DNA from: Candidatus Phosphitivorax anaerolimi
GTDB lineage: Bacteria > Desulfobacterota > Desulfomonilia > UBA1062
Assembly (NCBI GenBank): GCA_001896555.1
Contig: MPOS01000014.1
Location: forward strand, 62,001-126,000
DNA length: 64,000 nucleotides
Direction: 5' to 3'
In this document: positions 41,812-49,706 of the stretch, in pieces
Layout: the number at the start of each line of letters is the position of its first letter
Position numbering within the stretch: position 1 is the first letter of the stretch
Program-made: the position numbers and the translations under genes
The notes under the pieces: model-generated
What the model was told of the DNA's origin: nothing
Seen by the model: only the letters and a program-made list of their open reading frames with translations
The model's database searches: none

Positions 41812-42813
41812 ATGGATAGAAGAAAGAAGAGAAGAGCGGTTATCATCGGCATGCTGATATCCGCGATAGTGATTGGTCTGTGTCTCTTGTTCGTTGTTCG
41901 CGAGGCCGGCTGGGGACCCGGCGGGAACATCGCCCAGTTGGAACACCCCGGGGGCGACCCGTTCAGCGATCAGATCGTCAAGGAGCTGAGAAAGTACTAT
42001 GGAAAGACCATCTCAGAAAAGAACACCCAGGCGAGCATCATCGGCGTGAGAGACATGGTCGTGGGTATGCACCCGGCGAATGGGAAAGAGCTGTTCTCAA
42101 CGATCCTCAAGAGGGCGTTTCCCGATTACACCGGAGATATCATGGAGACGCTTGACAAGCTCGACCAGTACAACAGCTGGCTGGAAGACAACCGGGAGAA
42201 GATTGCGGGCATGACGGCCGCCGAAAGGGTTGCCTTTCTGTGGGAAAAGAGAAAAGAGCTCTTCGGAGATGACGCCGAGAAGATATGGTCCGGGGAGATG
42301 CTGGCAACAGAGGCAAGGAACGCGAAGGCGCAGGATGCCATCATCATGCTCAACGAATCCAGCGACCTGAGCATCAGGGAGAAGGCTGACGAGTATCGTC
42401 AGATCCTCCACGAGACCTACGAAGGTTCTCCGGAAGAGTATATTCTCGACCAGCCCCGGCTCCTGTCCGAAATTTTCTTCAGCATGGATTCCGTCCAGGA
42501 TGAGCTGAAGCAGATGAGCCCGGAAGAGCGGCAAGCGGAGATCAACCGGATCCGAGAGGAGATGGGCCTCACCGAGGACCAGATCGAATCCTTGGCCCGG
42601 CGCGATGCAGAGAATGAAAGACGATGGGAGACCGGATTGTTGTATATGGAGGATCGAGAGCGCATCGTCAGCGAATACGACGGCCATGAGCGGCAAGAGC
42701 TGCTGAGGCAGCTGAGAGAAGAGTATTTCGGCGATGAGGCCGGGACCATCGAGCTCGAGGAAAATGACGGGTTTTTCCGGTTCAAGAGACCGCGCATCTA
42801 TGGCCGCAATTAA
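41812..42813 (+). CDS. Lipase-chaperone-like membrane protein
   Basis: A 333-residue protein with one N-terminal membrane anchor (about 8-29: AVIIGMLISAIVIGLCLLFVV) and a highly helical, charged periplasmic part. Helices such as KRKELFGDDAEKIWSGE and ERQAEINRIREEMGLTEDQIESLARRDAENERRWE resemble the extra-helical-domain pattern of lipase secretion chaperones (Lif/LimK), which wrap around and fold secreted lipases. The minidomain motif RxxFDYxLSAxGE of true Lif proteins is not seen, so this is a distant relative at best. Its position directly after an SGNH esterase supports a foldase role for that enzyme, in spite of the terminator between them. Confidence 0.65.
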   Translation: MDRRKKRRAVIIGMLISAIVIGLCLLFVVREAGWGPGGNIAQLEHPGGDPFSDQIVKELRKYYGKTISEKNTQASIIGVRDMVVGMHPANGKELFSTILKRAFPDYTGDIMETLDKLDQYNSWLEDNREKIAGMTAAERVAFLWEKRKELFGDDAEKIWSGEMLATEARNAKAQDAIIMLNESSDLSIREKADEYRQILHETYEGSPEEYILDQPRLLSEIFFSMDSVQDELKQMSPEERQAEINRIREEMGLTEDQIESLARRDAENERRWETGLLYMEDRERIVSEYDGHERQELLRQLREEYFGDEAGTIELEENDGFFRFKRPRIYGRN

Positions 42814-42855
42814 CCAGGTGAGCCGGAAGCGTTAAAAGATGAGCAGGCCTCCCTG

Positions 42856-43578
42856 CTACTGATATCCTGCGAGCGGCAGCAGCAGGATGGCTGACAGGTT
42901 CTGAAGGAAATGGATGACAACGGGGGCGACAAGACTCTCCCGCCACAGGTAGATAATCGCCAGCGCTGCTCCGGTCACCCCCACGGTAATGACCCCTGCC
43001 GAGCCCTCATACCCGTGGCCCAGCGAGAAGATGAGGGACGATGCGATGACCGTCGTAACTCTGCCCAACCCAAGGCCCATGATCCTCAGCATCAGATAAC
43101 CCCGGAAGATGGTCTCCTCCGCGATGGCGACCACCACAACCAGCACGAGGGCGAGCCCCATCTGGAATGGATCTTCCGGACTCAGGAAAGAGGGCTGCGG
43201 ATCTGACGGGGCGGAAAAACCGATCTCCTGCAGGATGCTTCCCAGAAGCCCGGTAAAATAGAACACCACCGGAAAGAGGAGGATGCCTACCAGGGCTTCT
43301 CGACCGCTGTTTTCGGATATCCACCCGATGCTGCTGTAATGTTCACGGTTTTTCCAGAGGAAGAACACGATCAGCGCCACCAGGGATATATCCCGCAAGA
43401 TGGTGTCCACGGCCACGATCACGAACGAGACCCTCACCTCCTTGATGGCGAACAGGCTCAGAATCATCGAGGGCACAATAAGGCAGAGATATACCAGGAC
43501 TTCAAGGAGCTGTGCCTTCGAGCTTGGCCGATGGGGCTGTCTGCTCAAGGGAAAGGGCTCTGAGATTTCCTGGTTCAT
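42856..43578 (-). CDS. CPBP-family intramembrane metalloprotease
   Basis: A 240-residue protein with about seven membrane helices. The CAAX-protease/bacteriocin-processing motifs are AIAEETIFRGYL (EExxxR), IFSLGHGY (FxxxH) and VVIHFLQN (third histidine), which together form the membrane-embedded catalytic site. Bacterial members process peptides or confer bacteriocin immunity. AAGGGAG precedes the ATG. A good promoter lies 90 bases upstream (43670-43697). It converges on the chaperone-like gene. The N-terminal 25 residues are soluble and basic. Confidence 0.9.
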   Translation of the reverse strand: MNQEISEPFPLSRQPHRPSSKAQLLEVLVYLCLIVPSMILSLFAIKEVRVSFVIVAVDTILRDISLVALIVFFLWKNREHYSSIGWISENSGREALVGILLFPVVFYFTGLLGSILQEIGFSAPSDPQPSFLSPEDPFQMGLALVLVVVVAIAEETIFRGYLMLRIMGLGLGRVTTVIASSLIFSLGHGYEGSAGVITVGVTGAALAIIYLWRESLVAPVVIHFLQNLSAILLLPLAGYQ

Positions 43579-43669
43579 CTCATTCTCCCTTCATGCATGG
43601 GTAAGCTGCACCGGTTGATGGTGAAGAGCCTGGATCTCACCGGCGCCGGGCAGGTGCGGCATGAGGTTT

Positions 43670-43697
43670 ATAATAGGTCTTACGTCAGTAATATCAA
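43670..43697 (-). promoter_or_regulatory. Promoter of the CPBP protease gene
   Basis: On the minus strand: TTGATA (43697-43692), 16-base spacer, TATTAT (43675-43670). Each box matches five of six consensus bases; leader of about 85 bases. Confidence 0.75.
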
Positions 43698-43758
43698 CAT
43701 ATTCAAAGATTTGCATGGGGGTGCGCTGTCGCAGCTTCTTTTTTGAATCCTGCACAAG

Positions 43759-43778
43759 GTTCCACTACGTTCCACTAT
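43759..43778 (+). repeat. Tandem repeat of a 10-base unit (GTTCCACTAC/T)
   Basis: GTTCCACTAC followed directly by GTTCCACTAT. It lies about 135 bases upstream of the pentad-protein gene and may be a pair of direct-repeat protein sites. Confidence 0.5.
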
Positions 43779-43899
43779 AGAGGAGGGAAGGTGGGGGTTA
43801 TCAGTCCCTTTTGATCACAGGATACCGTGCGGAACAGGCGGTGAGGATACTTGATTCATGCAGGTTCCAGCCCCATTCTTCTGTTTGAGATATTCACCA

Positions 43900-43913
43900 G
43901 AAGGAGGTCCTTC
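43900..43913 (+). promoter_or_regulatory. Hairpin containing the ribosome site of the pentad protein
   Basis: GAAGGAGGTCCTTC directly before the ATG: GAAGG pairs with CCTTC, so the strong Shine-Dalgarno AAGGAGG is partly within a stem and loop. Translation may be limited unless the hairpin opens. Confidence 0.4.
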
Positions 43914-44201
43914 ATGGGTGTATGGAATATCAGAGAAGGTGCAGGCGCCATTCTCGCGGTGCAGAAGTACGTTCCGGATACGGTCCGGTCTCTTCTTCCA
44001 TCAAAGATCCCTCTAGCGGCCCTGGGCGCTGTGGCAGTCGGCGCCCTTGCTCTGGCAGCGTTTGCCGTGGGAGCTCTTGCCGTCGGAAGCATGGCTATCG
44101 GGTCTCTGTCCGCCGGCAGGGTCAGGTTCCGGTCACTGGAGGTGGGAGAGCTCAAGGTAGGAACGCTTCAGGTACGAGAGACACTCAGGGACAAGGCCTG
44201 A
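43914..44201 (+). CDS. Small pentad-periodic (pentapeptide-repeat-like) protein
   Basis: A 95-residue protein. After a 38-residue leader part, residues about 40-92 read in strict five-residue units: VAVGA, LALAA, FAVGA, LAVGS, MAIGS, LSAGR, VRFRS, LEVGE, LKVGT, LQVRE. A large hydrophobic residue returns every fifth position and a small one two places later, as in right-handed quadrilateral beta-helices of pentapeptide-repeat proteins. The first half is Ala/Gly/Val-rich and uncharged and the second half becomes charged. There is no signal peptide. A strong AAGGAGG site precedes the ATG at 43914. The function is unknown; a membrane-inserting or oligomer-forming role is conceivable. Confidence 0.75.
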   Translation: MGVWNIREGAGAILAVQKYVPDTVRSLLPSKIPLAALGAVAVGALALAAFAVGALAVGSMAIGSLSAGRVRFRSLEVGELKVGTLQVRETLRDKA

Positions 44202-44293
44202 TGCCTTTGTCACAGGCGGACGGCGGTATTAAAAGCCGCATCCCTGAGACGGGTGCAGGGGATGTGGCAAGGCCTTTTCTACGGCAGGCGATC

Positions 44294-45772
44294 CTAACGG
44301 GATAACCCTCTCAGATACCTCCCGTACCACGACAGGTGTGCGAGAATGGACACCGCCTCTTCCGGCGTCGAAAGGTAGACCACCCGGCCGTTCGAGGTGT
44401 CGGCCAGCCTGAGGCCGCCTTCGTTGAGCCCCACAACGACAATGGGCTTGTTCGTCTCCTTCTGAAGCGATGCGACGCCAGAGAGAATGCGCTCTTCGGT
44501 CTGCACCTGGTCCTTGAGCACGGCAAGCTTCAATTCCCTGCTGTAGAGCTTGCTGTCCAGGCGAACCTGGGCCGCGATAAAGTCCTCCACATAGCGCGAT
44601 CTGCCCACAATGCCCAGGGCGATCACCGAGTCGATCTCCTCCCACCGGGCAAGGGTCTCGATCACCTTGAGATAGAGTACGGCATCATTCTCTCCAACCA
44701 CGTCGACCGGGTTCCTGCGGTTCCAGTATTTGGGCAGGCAGGCATCGAGTTCCCTGATAACAGATTCCGGCAGCGGGGGAAGCTGAAGACCGGAATCCTC
44801 GCACTCGTCGGCCGCAATGATGCCCCAGCCGCCTCCCATGGTCATGATCCCCACCCGGTTGGACCGGGGAATGGGCAGGTGAGCCGCTGCGGCGGAAACA
44901 TTGATGAGGTCGGTGGGGGTCATGACCTGAATGACGCCCGACTGTCTGAACATGGCGCTGTAGGTGGCGAACGAGCCCGCCATGGAGCCGGTATGAGACT
45001 GAGCCGCTCTCGAGCCCGACTCTGACCGGCCTGCCTTGATCGCGACGACGGGTTTGACCCTGGTCACGGTCTTGGCAACCTCGCCGAATTTCCGGCCGTC
45101 TTCGATCCCCTCGATGTACATGGAGATGACCTTCACCTCGTCCCGCGAGCCGAGATACTGCATGAGGTCACACGCCTTGAGCATGGTCTCGTTGCCCGTG
45201 CCCGCATACATGGCAAGGCCGATCTCCTTGTGTGCGATCCACTTGATGAGCTGCAGCCCGAGGTTGCCGCTCTGGGAGATGACGGCAAGGCCGCCCGGGC
45301 CCGGCGCGGTGGGGGCGGGCATGCATTCGAAGTAGTGGTGCGCAGAGGAGATTCCCATGGTATTGGGCCCGATGAAGAGAACACCGCCCTCACGTGCAGC
45401 GGCAAGAATCTCCTGCTCAAGCCTGACACCTTCTCCGCCTGCCTCACGGAACCCCGAGGAGACGATGACGGCGGCCTGGATGCCTTTTGCCGCACAGTCT
45501 CTGAGACCCTCGGGTATGAGCGGTGCGGGGATGGTGAACACGGCCAGATCCACAGGCTCTGGAATGTCCTTCAGACTCGGGTATGATTTCAAACCGAGAA
45601 TGGTGTCCTTTTTCGGGTTCACGGGGAACACCCGGCCTGCGTATTTCCAGCCGAGGATCGAGGTAAGAATGAGATTGCCCCATTTTGCGGGTACATCCGA
45701 TGCACCCACTACAGCCACGGATTTCGGGAAAAACATCTTGTCGAGTCTGCTGTCGTAGCCCTGAGCTGCCAT
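44294..45772 (-). CDS. ADP-forming acyl-CoA synthetase, alpha-subunit-like
   Basis: A 492-residue protein. The CoA-binding Rossmann domain (SVAVVGASDVPAKWGN, residues 18-33) is followed by two succinyl-CoA-ligase-like domains; VISQSGNLG and the phospho-histidine His260 in QSHTGSMAG are clear. The ATP-grasp beta subunit is not encoded in the window or fused, so a partner must come from elsewhere. The reaction would be acyl-CoA + ADP + phosphate to acid + ATP, the energy-saving step of acetate or aryl-acid formation. AAAGGAGG precedes the ATG at 45770-45772. The last 90 residues (about 400-490) are an unusual extra part with KLAVLKDQVQTEER. Confidence 0.88.
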   Translation of the reverse strand: MAAQGYDSRLDKMFFPKSVAVVGASDVPAKWGNLILTSILGWKYAGRVFPVNPKKDTILGLKSYPSLKDIPEPVDLAVFTIPAPLIPEGLRDCAAKGIQAAVIVSSGFREAGGEGVRLEQEILAAAREGGVLFIGPNTMGISSAHHYFECMPAPTAPGPGGLAVISQSGNLGLQLIKWIAHKEIGLAMYAGTGNETMLKACDLMQYLGSRDEVKVISMYIEGIEDGRKFGEVAKTVTRVKPVVAIKAGRSESGSRAAQSHTGSMAGSFATYSAMFRQSGVIQVMTPTDLINVSAAAAHLPIPRSNRVGIMTMGGGWGIIAADECEDSGLQLPPLPESVIRELDACLPKYWNRRNPVDVVGENDAVLYLKVIETLARWEEIDSVIALGIVGRSRYVEDFIAAQVRLDSKLYSRELKLAVLKDQVQTEERILSGVASLQKETNKPIVVVGLNEGGLRLADTSNGRVVYLSTPEEAVSILAHLSWYGRYLRGLSR

Positions 45773-45924
45773 TTTCCGAGCCTCCTTTCTAGGTCTGATG
45801 CTGAAGTAACTCCCGATGAGACAACATACTACATCTTGAAGCCCTGAATGGACAACGGGAAATGCAGGCGGCCCGCTTCTTGAACCGCCCTGAGTCTGCG
45901 GAAGGACCGGCCTGCTTAGCAGGG

Positions 45925-48168
45925 TCACTGCATGCAACGGACCCTGCCCAGCGCCATGCCGTCCCGGCCATAGAGGCCGGCGGGAATTCCCTCTCCGCCA
46001 GCCGGGAACATCGCGGCCAGGAATTTCCACAGGGCCGTCCATCCCTTCATTTCCTGCAGGCCGGGATCAGGGCTGGCATCGACGCAGTAGTTGAGGTAGT
46101 CTGCAGGATGGACTGGCTCGCCCGACGCATTCCGCAGGGTGAGGGGAAAACCGTAGGGCGCGAGCCTCTCATGGAGCGTCTGGATCATCTGCAGGGTGTG
46201 GAGGTCGACTGCCACGCGATAGAGCCGGGTCTTATCGCTGCGGTCCAGAGGCGTGCCCTCCGAGAGGCAGAATGGGTCCTGGGCGGGGCAGAGGTACACG
46301 GTTTTCACCCCCTGGAGTCCGGATGCATGGGAGGGATCGTAATCGATTCTCACCCCGGAGAAGTTCAGGTAGTAGTCCGGTTCCAGAGACGGGGCGATGG
46401 TGAGCCCTGTCTCGCAGATGGCATAAATGTCCGCGGCTGTGGCATAGACGGATATGAGCGGGATGCCGGGCGGAAGCCGGGAGGTGCCTGGGGAGAGCCC
46501 CAGCGGCAGGATGTTGTATACATCGGAGAGGGTGATGATTCCCAGGCGGCCCGGAAACAGGTCGCCTCTGATGGTCCCGTTCGCCGCAATCCCCACATCG
46601 CAGGGTCTTCCGCTGCCGGAGGATGCATGGGTGGCTGCCCAGCGGAATGCATCGGCGATGAGGTTCCCGATGCCGGTCTCTTTCAGGGGAGCCCTTGCCA
46701 GGGAGATATCGGTGCTCGATACGGGGGACTCGATGCCGGCACCCAGCCGCGAGATCAGCCTGTTCATGGACTTATGGTGATTCTCCACCAGGGCCTGGAT
46801 GTGCGGGTCGCCCTCAAGGGTGTCGTTGATGGGGATGAGGGTGAACGCATAGTCCACGATGCGGCCGAGAGACTCATCATAGGTGATATCGAGCCTGCTG
46901 AGCCACTTGCCGTATTCTCCCGGAGAAAAGACCAGGGTGTTGGCAGGGCCTTTGACAAAGGCCTCATGGGTCGTGGTGTGGTAGTGGCCTGAGGCGATGA
47001 TGTCGATACCCGCAACAGACCCTGCCAGATAAGCATCATTGCCGCTTCCGTCCGGCCGTATCCCGCCGTGGGACAGTGCGATGATCAGGTCTGCGTTTTC
47101 GTTGTTCCGTAAGTCATCGACCACACCCTGGATAAAATCCGGGTCGTAATCGAAGGTGACCGGCGATGCCGCCTTGGCCCTGCTGCCTGCTTCCGGCCCC
47201 ATCAGACCGATCAGGCCGATGTTCAGCCCCTCGGGGAGTCTGATCATGTGCTTGTCCACTACCGCTCCATCGGCCGTGAGCATCTGGAGCCCGTCATCCC
47301 GGGTGCCCCTTTCGCCGTCGGTGAACATATTGGTCGCCAGGACCGGCACCATGAAACCCTCTTCCCGCGCGTTGGCCAGGAGCAGGGCCAGCCCTGAGGG
47401 CGACCAGTCGAATTCATGGTCGCCCAGGGTGACGGCATCGTAGCCTGCGGCCTGGAAGAACTGCAGAGCAAGGGGATTGTATGCCGTGAGGTCGTAGGCC
47501 GTGCCCATAAGGAAGTCTCCGGAATCCACCAGCACCACCGGGACACTTACAGCCGCCTGCTCTTTCCTGACCCGGTCGATGACCGCGGCCAGCCGGGAGA
47601 AACCGCCCAGGACCTCGTCCTTATCCGTGGTGTCAAGGGGGGTGTAATCCAAGAATGGACCGTATCCGGAGGCGTGGTGGTGAAGGTCTGAGGTCTGAAG
47701 CAGGGTGAGCCTTTTCTTCTTCCCGATCGACCTCACCCTGATAGAGTCCGATCCCCGGAACCGGACATCGGCAGAGCCCGCAACCACCCCTTGAACGATC
47801 AGCTCCTCTTTGCCGGCGAACAGGTGGGCCTGCACAGCCTGACTGTCAAACCTTACCGTCAGGTCAGGCACGCCGTTCCCGTTGCGGTCTCCGAGAGAGA
47901 AATTTTCAGTTTCTGCAGGGATCTCGTTTTCCCGGATGAGCAGACGCACCCGGCTCACGTCGATCTTGCCCGCATCCGGACTTAAGGGCGCAGGCAGTTC
48001 GATGATGGCGGTGATGAATAGATCCGTGCTTCCGAGCCTCACTGCGCCGGGGTTGATCTCGACCGCGGCAGGGATGTCCGCGGGCCCGGCTGCCGGCAGG
48101 AAAGCCCCTGAAACAGGGGCCGAGAACAGGCACGCGAGCGCAAGCACAGCCAGAAGATGTTTCACCAT
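45925..48168 (-). CDS. 5'-nucleotidase/UDP-sugar hydrolase-family phosphoesterase
   Basis: A 747-residue exported enzyme. Signal peptide MVKHLLAVLALACLFSAPVSG; an N-terminal beta domain (about 25-165; GDRNGNGVPDLTVRF); a calcineurin-like metallophosphatase domain with LLQTSDLHHH, VDSGDFLMGT, LGDHEFDWS, ALSHGG and ASGHYHTTTHE; and the C-terminal 5'-nucleotidase domain (about 480-720) with GNLIADAFRWA and NGTIRGDL. The usual GNHEFD is GDHEFD, an Asn-to-Asp change at a metal and phosphate ligand. The start at 48168 is supported by the promoter at 48206-48233, which rules out Met codons farther upstream. Substrate probably nucleotides or cyclic nucleotides in the periplasm. Confidence 0.9.
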   Translation of the reverse strand: MVKHLLAVLALACLFSAPVSGAFLPAAGPADIPAAVEINPGAVRLGSTDLFITAIIELPAPLSPDAGKIDVSRVRLLIRENEIPAETENFSLGDRNGNGVPDLTVRFDSQAVQAHLFAGKEELIVQGVVAGSADVRFRGSDSIRVRSIGKKKRLTLLQTSDLHHHASGYGPFLDYTPLDTTDKDEVLGGFSRLAAVIDRVRKEQAAVSVPVVLVDSGDFLMGTAYDLTAYNPLALQFFQAAGYDAVTLGDHEFDWSPSGLALLLANAREEGFMVPVLATNMFTDGERGTRDDGLQMLTADGAVVDKHMIRLPEGLNIGLIGLMGPEAGSRAKAASPVTFDYDPDFIQGVVDDLRNNENADLIIALSHGGIRPDGSGNDAYLAGSVAGIDIIASGHYHTTTHEAFVKGPANTLVFSPGEYGKWLSRLDITYDESLGRIVDYAFTLIPINDTLEGDPHIQALVENHHKSMNRLISRLGAGIESPVSSTDISLARAPLKETGIGNLIADAFRWAATHASSGSGRPCDVGIAANGTIRGDLFPGRLGIITLSDVYNILPLGLSPGTSRLPPGIPLISVYATAADIYAICETGLTIAPSLEPDYYLNFSGVRIDYDPSHASGLQGVKTVYLCPAQDPFCLSEGTPLDRSDKTRLYRVAVDLHTLQMIQTLHERLAPYGFPLTLRNASGEPVHPADYLNYCVDASPDPGLQEMKGWTALWKFLAAMFPAGGEGIPAGLYGRDGMALGRVRCMQ

Positions 48169-48205
48169 GTGCCCTGTTGCGAAGAAAACCGCAGGCATGT
48201 GCCGG

Positions 48206-48233
48206 ATCATACCTGATACAGTCTGATTGTCAA
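48206..48233 (-). promoter_or_regulatory. Promoter of the 5'-nucleotidase-family gene
   Basis: On the minus strand: perfect TTGACA (48233-48228), 16-base spacer, TATGAT (48211-48206). Transcription would begin near 48199, about 31 bases before the ATG at 48168. Confidence 0.85.
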
Positions 48234-48515
48234 TTTGCAAGATGAGCCGCATGCGCCTGTTCCAGGGGTTCAGATGCAGGGCCTGCGCGCAAGTCTCCGG
48301 AATGAGAGCGGCTATCCTAGAGATCATGAGCGGGCGCGATGCTTTGCCGTTGCGGCCGGTCGATCGCCCGGTGGCGGCGCAGGTGATGCTTGGGCGTGCA
48401 AGGCCGATCGTTTGGAGATGCGCTGAGCGGGCCCATCAGAGGGCATGGCTTCACCAGGAAAAGCATTGACTCCCGGCCGCCGGTATAGGTAAGCTTGCAA
48501 AGGAGACTGGATGTT

Positions 48516-48543
48516 CATGCCTCTTACGGCATGATGAGAGGCA
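48516..48543 (+). promoter_or_regulatory. Two mutually exclusive hairpins at the mltB ribosome site
   Basis: CATGCC (48516-48521) can pair with GGCATG (48528-48533), or TGCCTCT (48518-48524) can pair with AGAGGCA (48537-48543). The second stem covers the ribosome site AGAGG of the next gene (ATG at 48548), and the first would leave it free. Whether the RNA switches is untested. Confidence 0.4.
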
Positions 48544-48547
48544 CAGG

Positions 48548-49570
48548 ATGAAGGGCATGAAATGCTGCAGAGACGCACGGTCCGGGAAGACACACCGGGG
48601 CGGATATGTGTGGCCGGGCGCCCGGGCGTTGATCGTCGCACTTGCCGCGTCAATGGTCCTGATTGCATCCGACGCGTATTCCCAGATGCGAGCGGAATCG
48701 GCATCGGTACCGGCCGGTGGGGCGCCCCTGCTGGACGCTAAGCTCTTTGTGGAAGATTTGCTGGTGAGCAAGGGGCACAAGCGAACACACATCAGATCGC
48801 TCATGCTCGATCCTCGGCTCACCATCGACAATGAGTTCATCATAAAGAACCTGTTCCATTCCGCCCCGAGGCCTTCCGCCAAGCAGCCGGAATACATGGA
48901 AGTAGACCCGAAGCTCATCAAGAGGGGGCCGCAGTTCGTGCAGGAGCATACGTCCGCCTTTGCCCTGGCAGAGCAGCGCTTTGGCGTCTCTCCCGAGATC
49001 ATCACCGCCATCCTCATCATCGAGACGAAACTCGGGCACTACCCGATGAAATACGACGTGTTCCGCGCCTATGCCAGCCTCTGCACGGCGCTCGATGCCG
49101 AGTATCTCGACTCCGTGCTCAAGTCGCATCAGGACGGTTCGAGTTCGATACCCGCCCCGGACGAAGAGGTGTATGAAAAGGCCCGGAAAAAGGGCGCCTG
49201 GGCTGTCAACGAGCTCTCCTGCCTGATCGAGCTTGCCGCCCAGGTCGGGATCGACCCCATGACCATCAGAGGGTCCTTTGCGGGTGCCCTGGGTCCGGCC
49301 CAGTTCATCCCATCGTCGTTCATCAAGTACGGCGTGGACGGCAACGGCGATGGAAGGCGCAACCCCTTCGATATGGACGACGCCATCGCCAGCATCGGCA
49401 ACTATCTCAAGCTCAGCGGCTGGAAGGAAGATGCACCCCTGGAAAAGAAGAGACAGGCTGTCTGGGCGTACAACCACTACACGATTTACGTGAATACGGT
49501 CATGATGGTCTACGACAGGCTGAAAGGTCTGAAAGACCGGGAGCCCCTGCCGGAAGCCGCCCAGAGGTAG
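48548..49570 (+). CDS. mltB: Lytic murein transglycosylase, MltB type
   Basis: A 340-residue periplasmic enzyme that cleaves peptidoglycan glycan strands with formation of 1,6-anhydro-muropeptides. After a signal segment (ARALIVALAASMVLIASDAYS) the catalytic glutamate is in IITAILIIETKLG (about residue 159), followed by the family block GSFAGALGPAQFIPSSF and YGVDGNGDGRRNPFDMDDAIASIGNYL, in parts. The DGNGDG loop is the calcium-binding EF-like site of the family. The N-terminal 20 residues ahead of the signal are basic and Cys-rich; no lipobox is present, so unlike E. coli MltB it is probably not lipid-anchored. Confidence 0.93.
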   Translation: MKGMKCCRDARSGKTHRGGYVWPGARALIVALAASMVLIASDAYSQMRAESASVPAGGAPLLDAKLFVEDLLVSKGHKRTHIRSLMLDPRLTIDNEFIIKNLFHSAPRPSAKQPEYMEVDPKLIKRGPQFVQEHTSAFALAEQRFGVSPEIITAILIIETKLGHYPMKYDVFRAYASLCTALDAEYLDSVLKSHQDGSSSIPAPDEEVYEKARKKGAWAVNELSCLIELAAQVGIDPMTIRGSFAGALGPAQFIPSSFIKYGVDGNGDGRRNPFDMDDAIASIGNYLKLSGWKEDAPLEKKRQAVWAYNHYTIYVNTVMMVYDRLKGLKDREPLPEAAQR

Positions 49571-49706
49571 CGATGACGGTTCTCACCCCCGCCGCCCGGA
49601 CCTGCGGTCCCTCTCCCGAACCCGGGGCATCTCTCTTGAGAGAGAAGGGCGATATTTCCGTTGCATGTTTTGAGTCTTATTCTTTAGAGAAGGGACAGGA
49701 GGTAAG
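49571..49706. other. Gap between mltB and the AI-2E permease gene
   Basis: Contains an inverted repeat TCTCTC TT GAGAGA at 49630-49643, without a T-run. The strong ribosome site ACAGGAGG of the next gene is at its end. Confidence 0.4.

Larger units (their letters stand above)
43579..43913. other. Divergent region between the CPBP protease and the pentad protein
   Basis: These 335 bases hold the minus-strand promoter (43670-43697), a tandem 10-base repeat (43759-43778) and a ribosome-site hairpin at 43900-43913. No gene is supported and I see no clear plus-strand promoter. Confidence 0.5.

Noticed and set aside
48169-48327. Longer start for the 5'-nucleotidase-family protein
   Set aside because: Upstream Met codons lie at or before the TTGACA-N16-TATGAT promoter, and only the ATG at 48168 begins a signal peptide cleanly.
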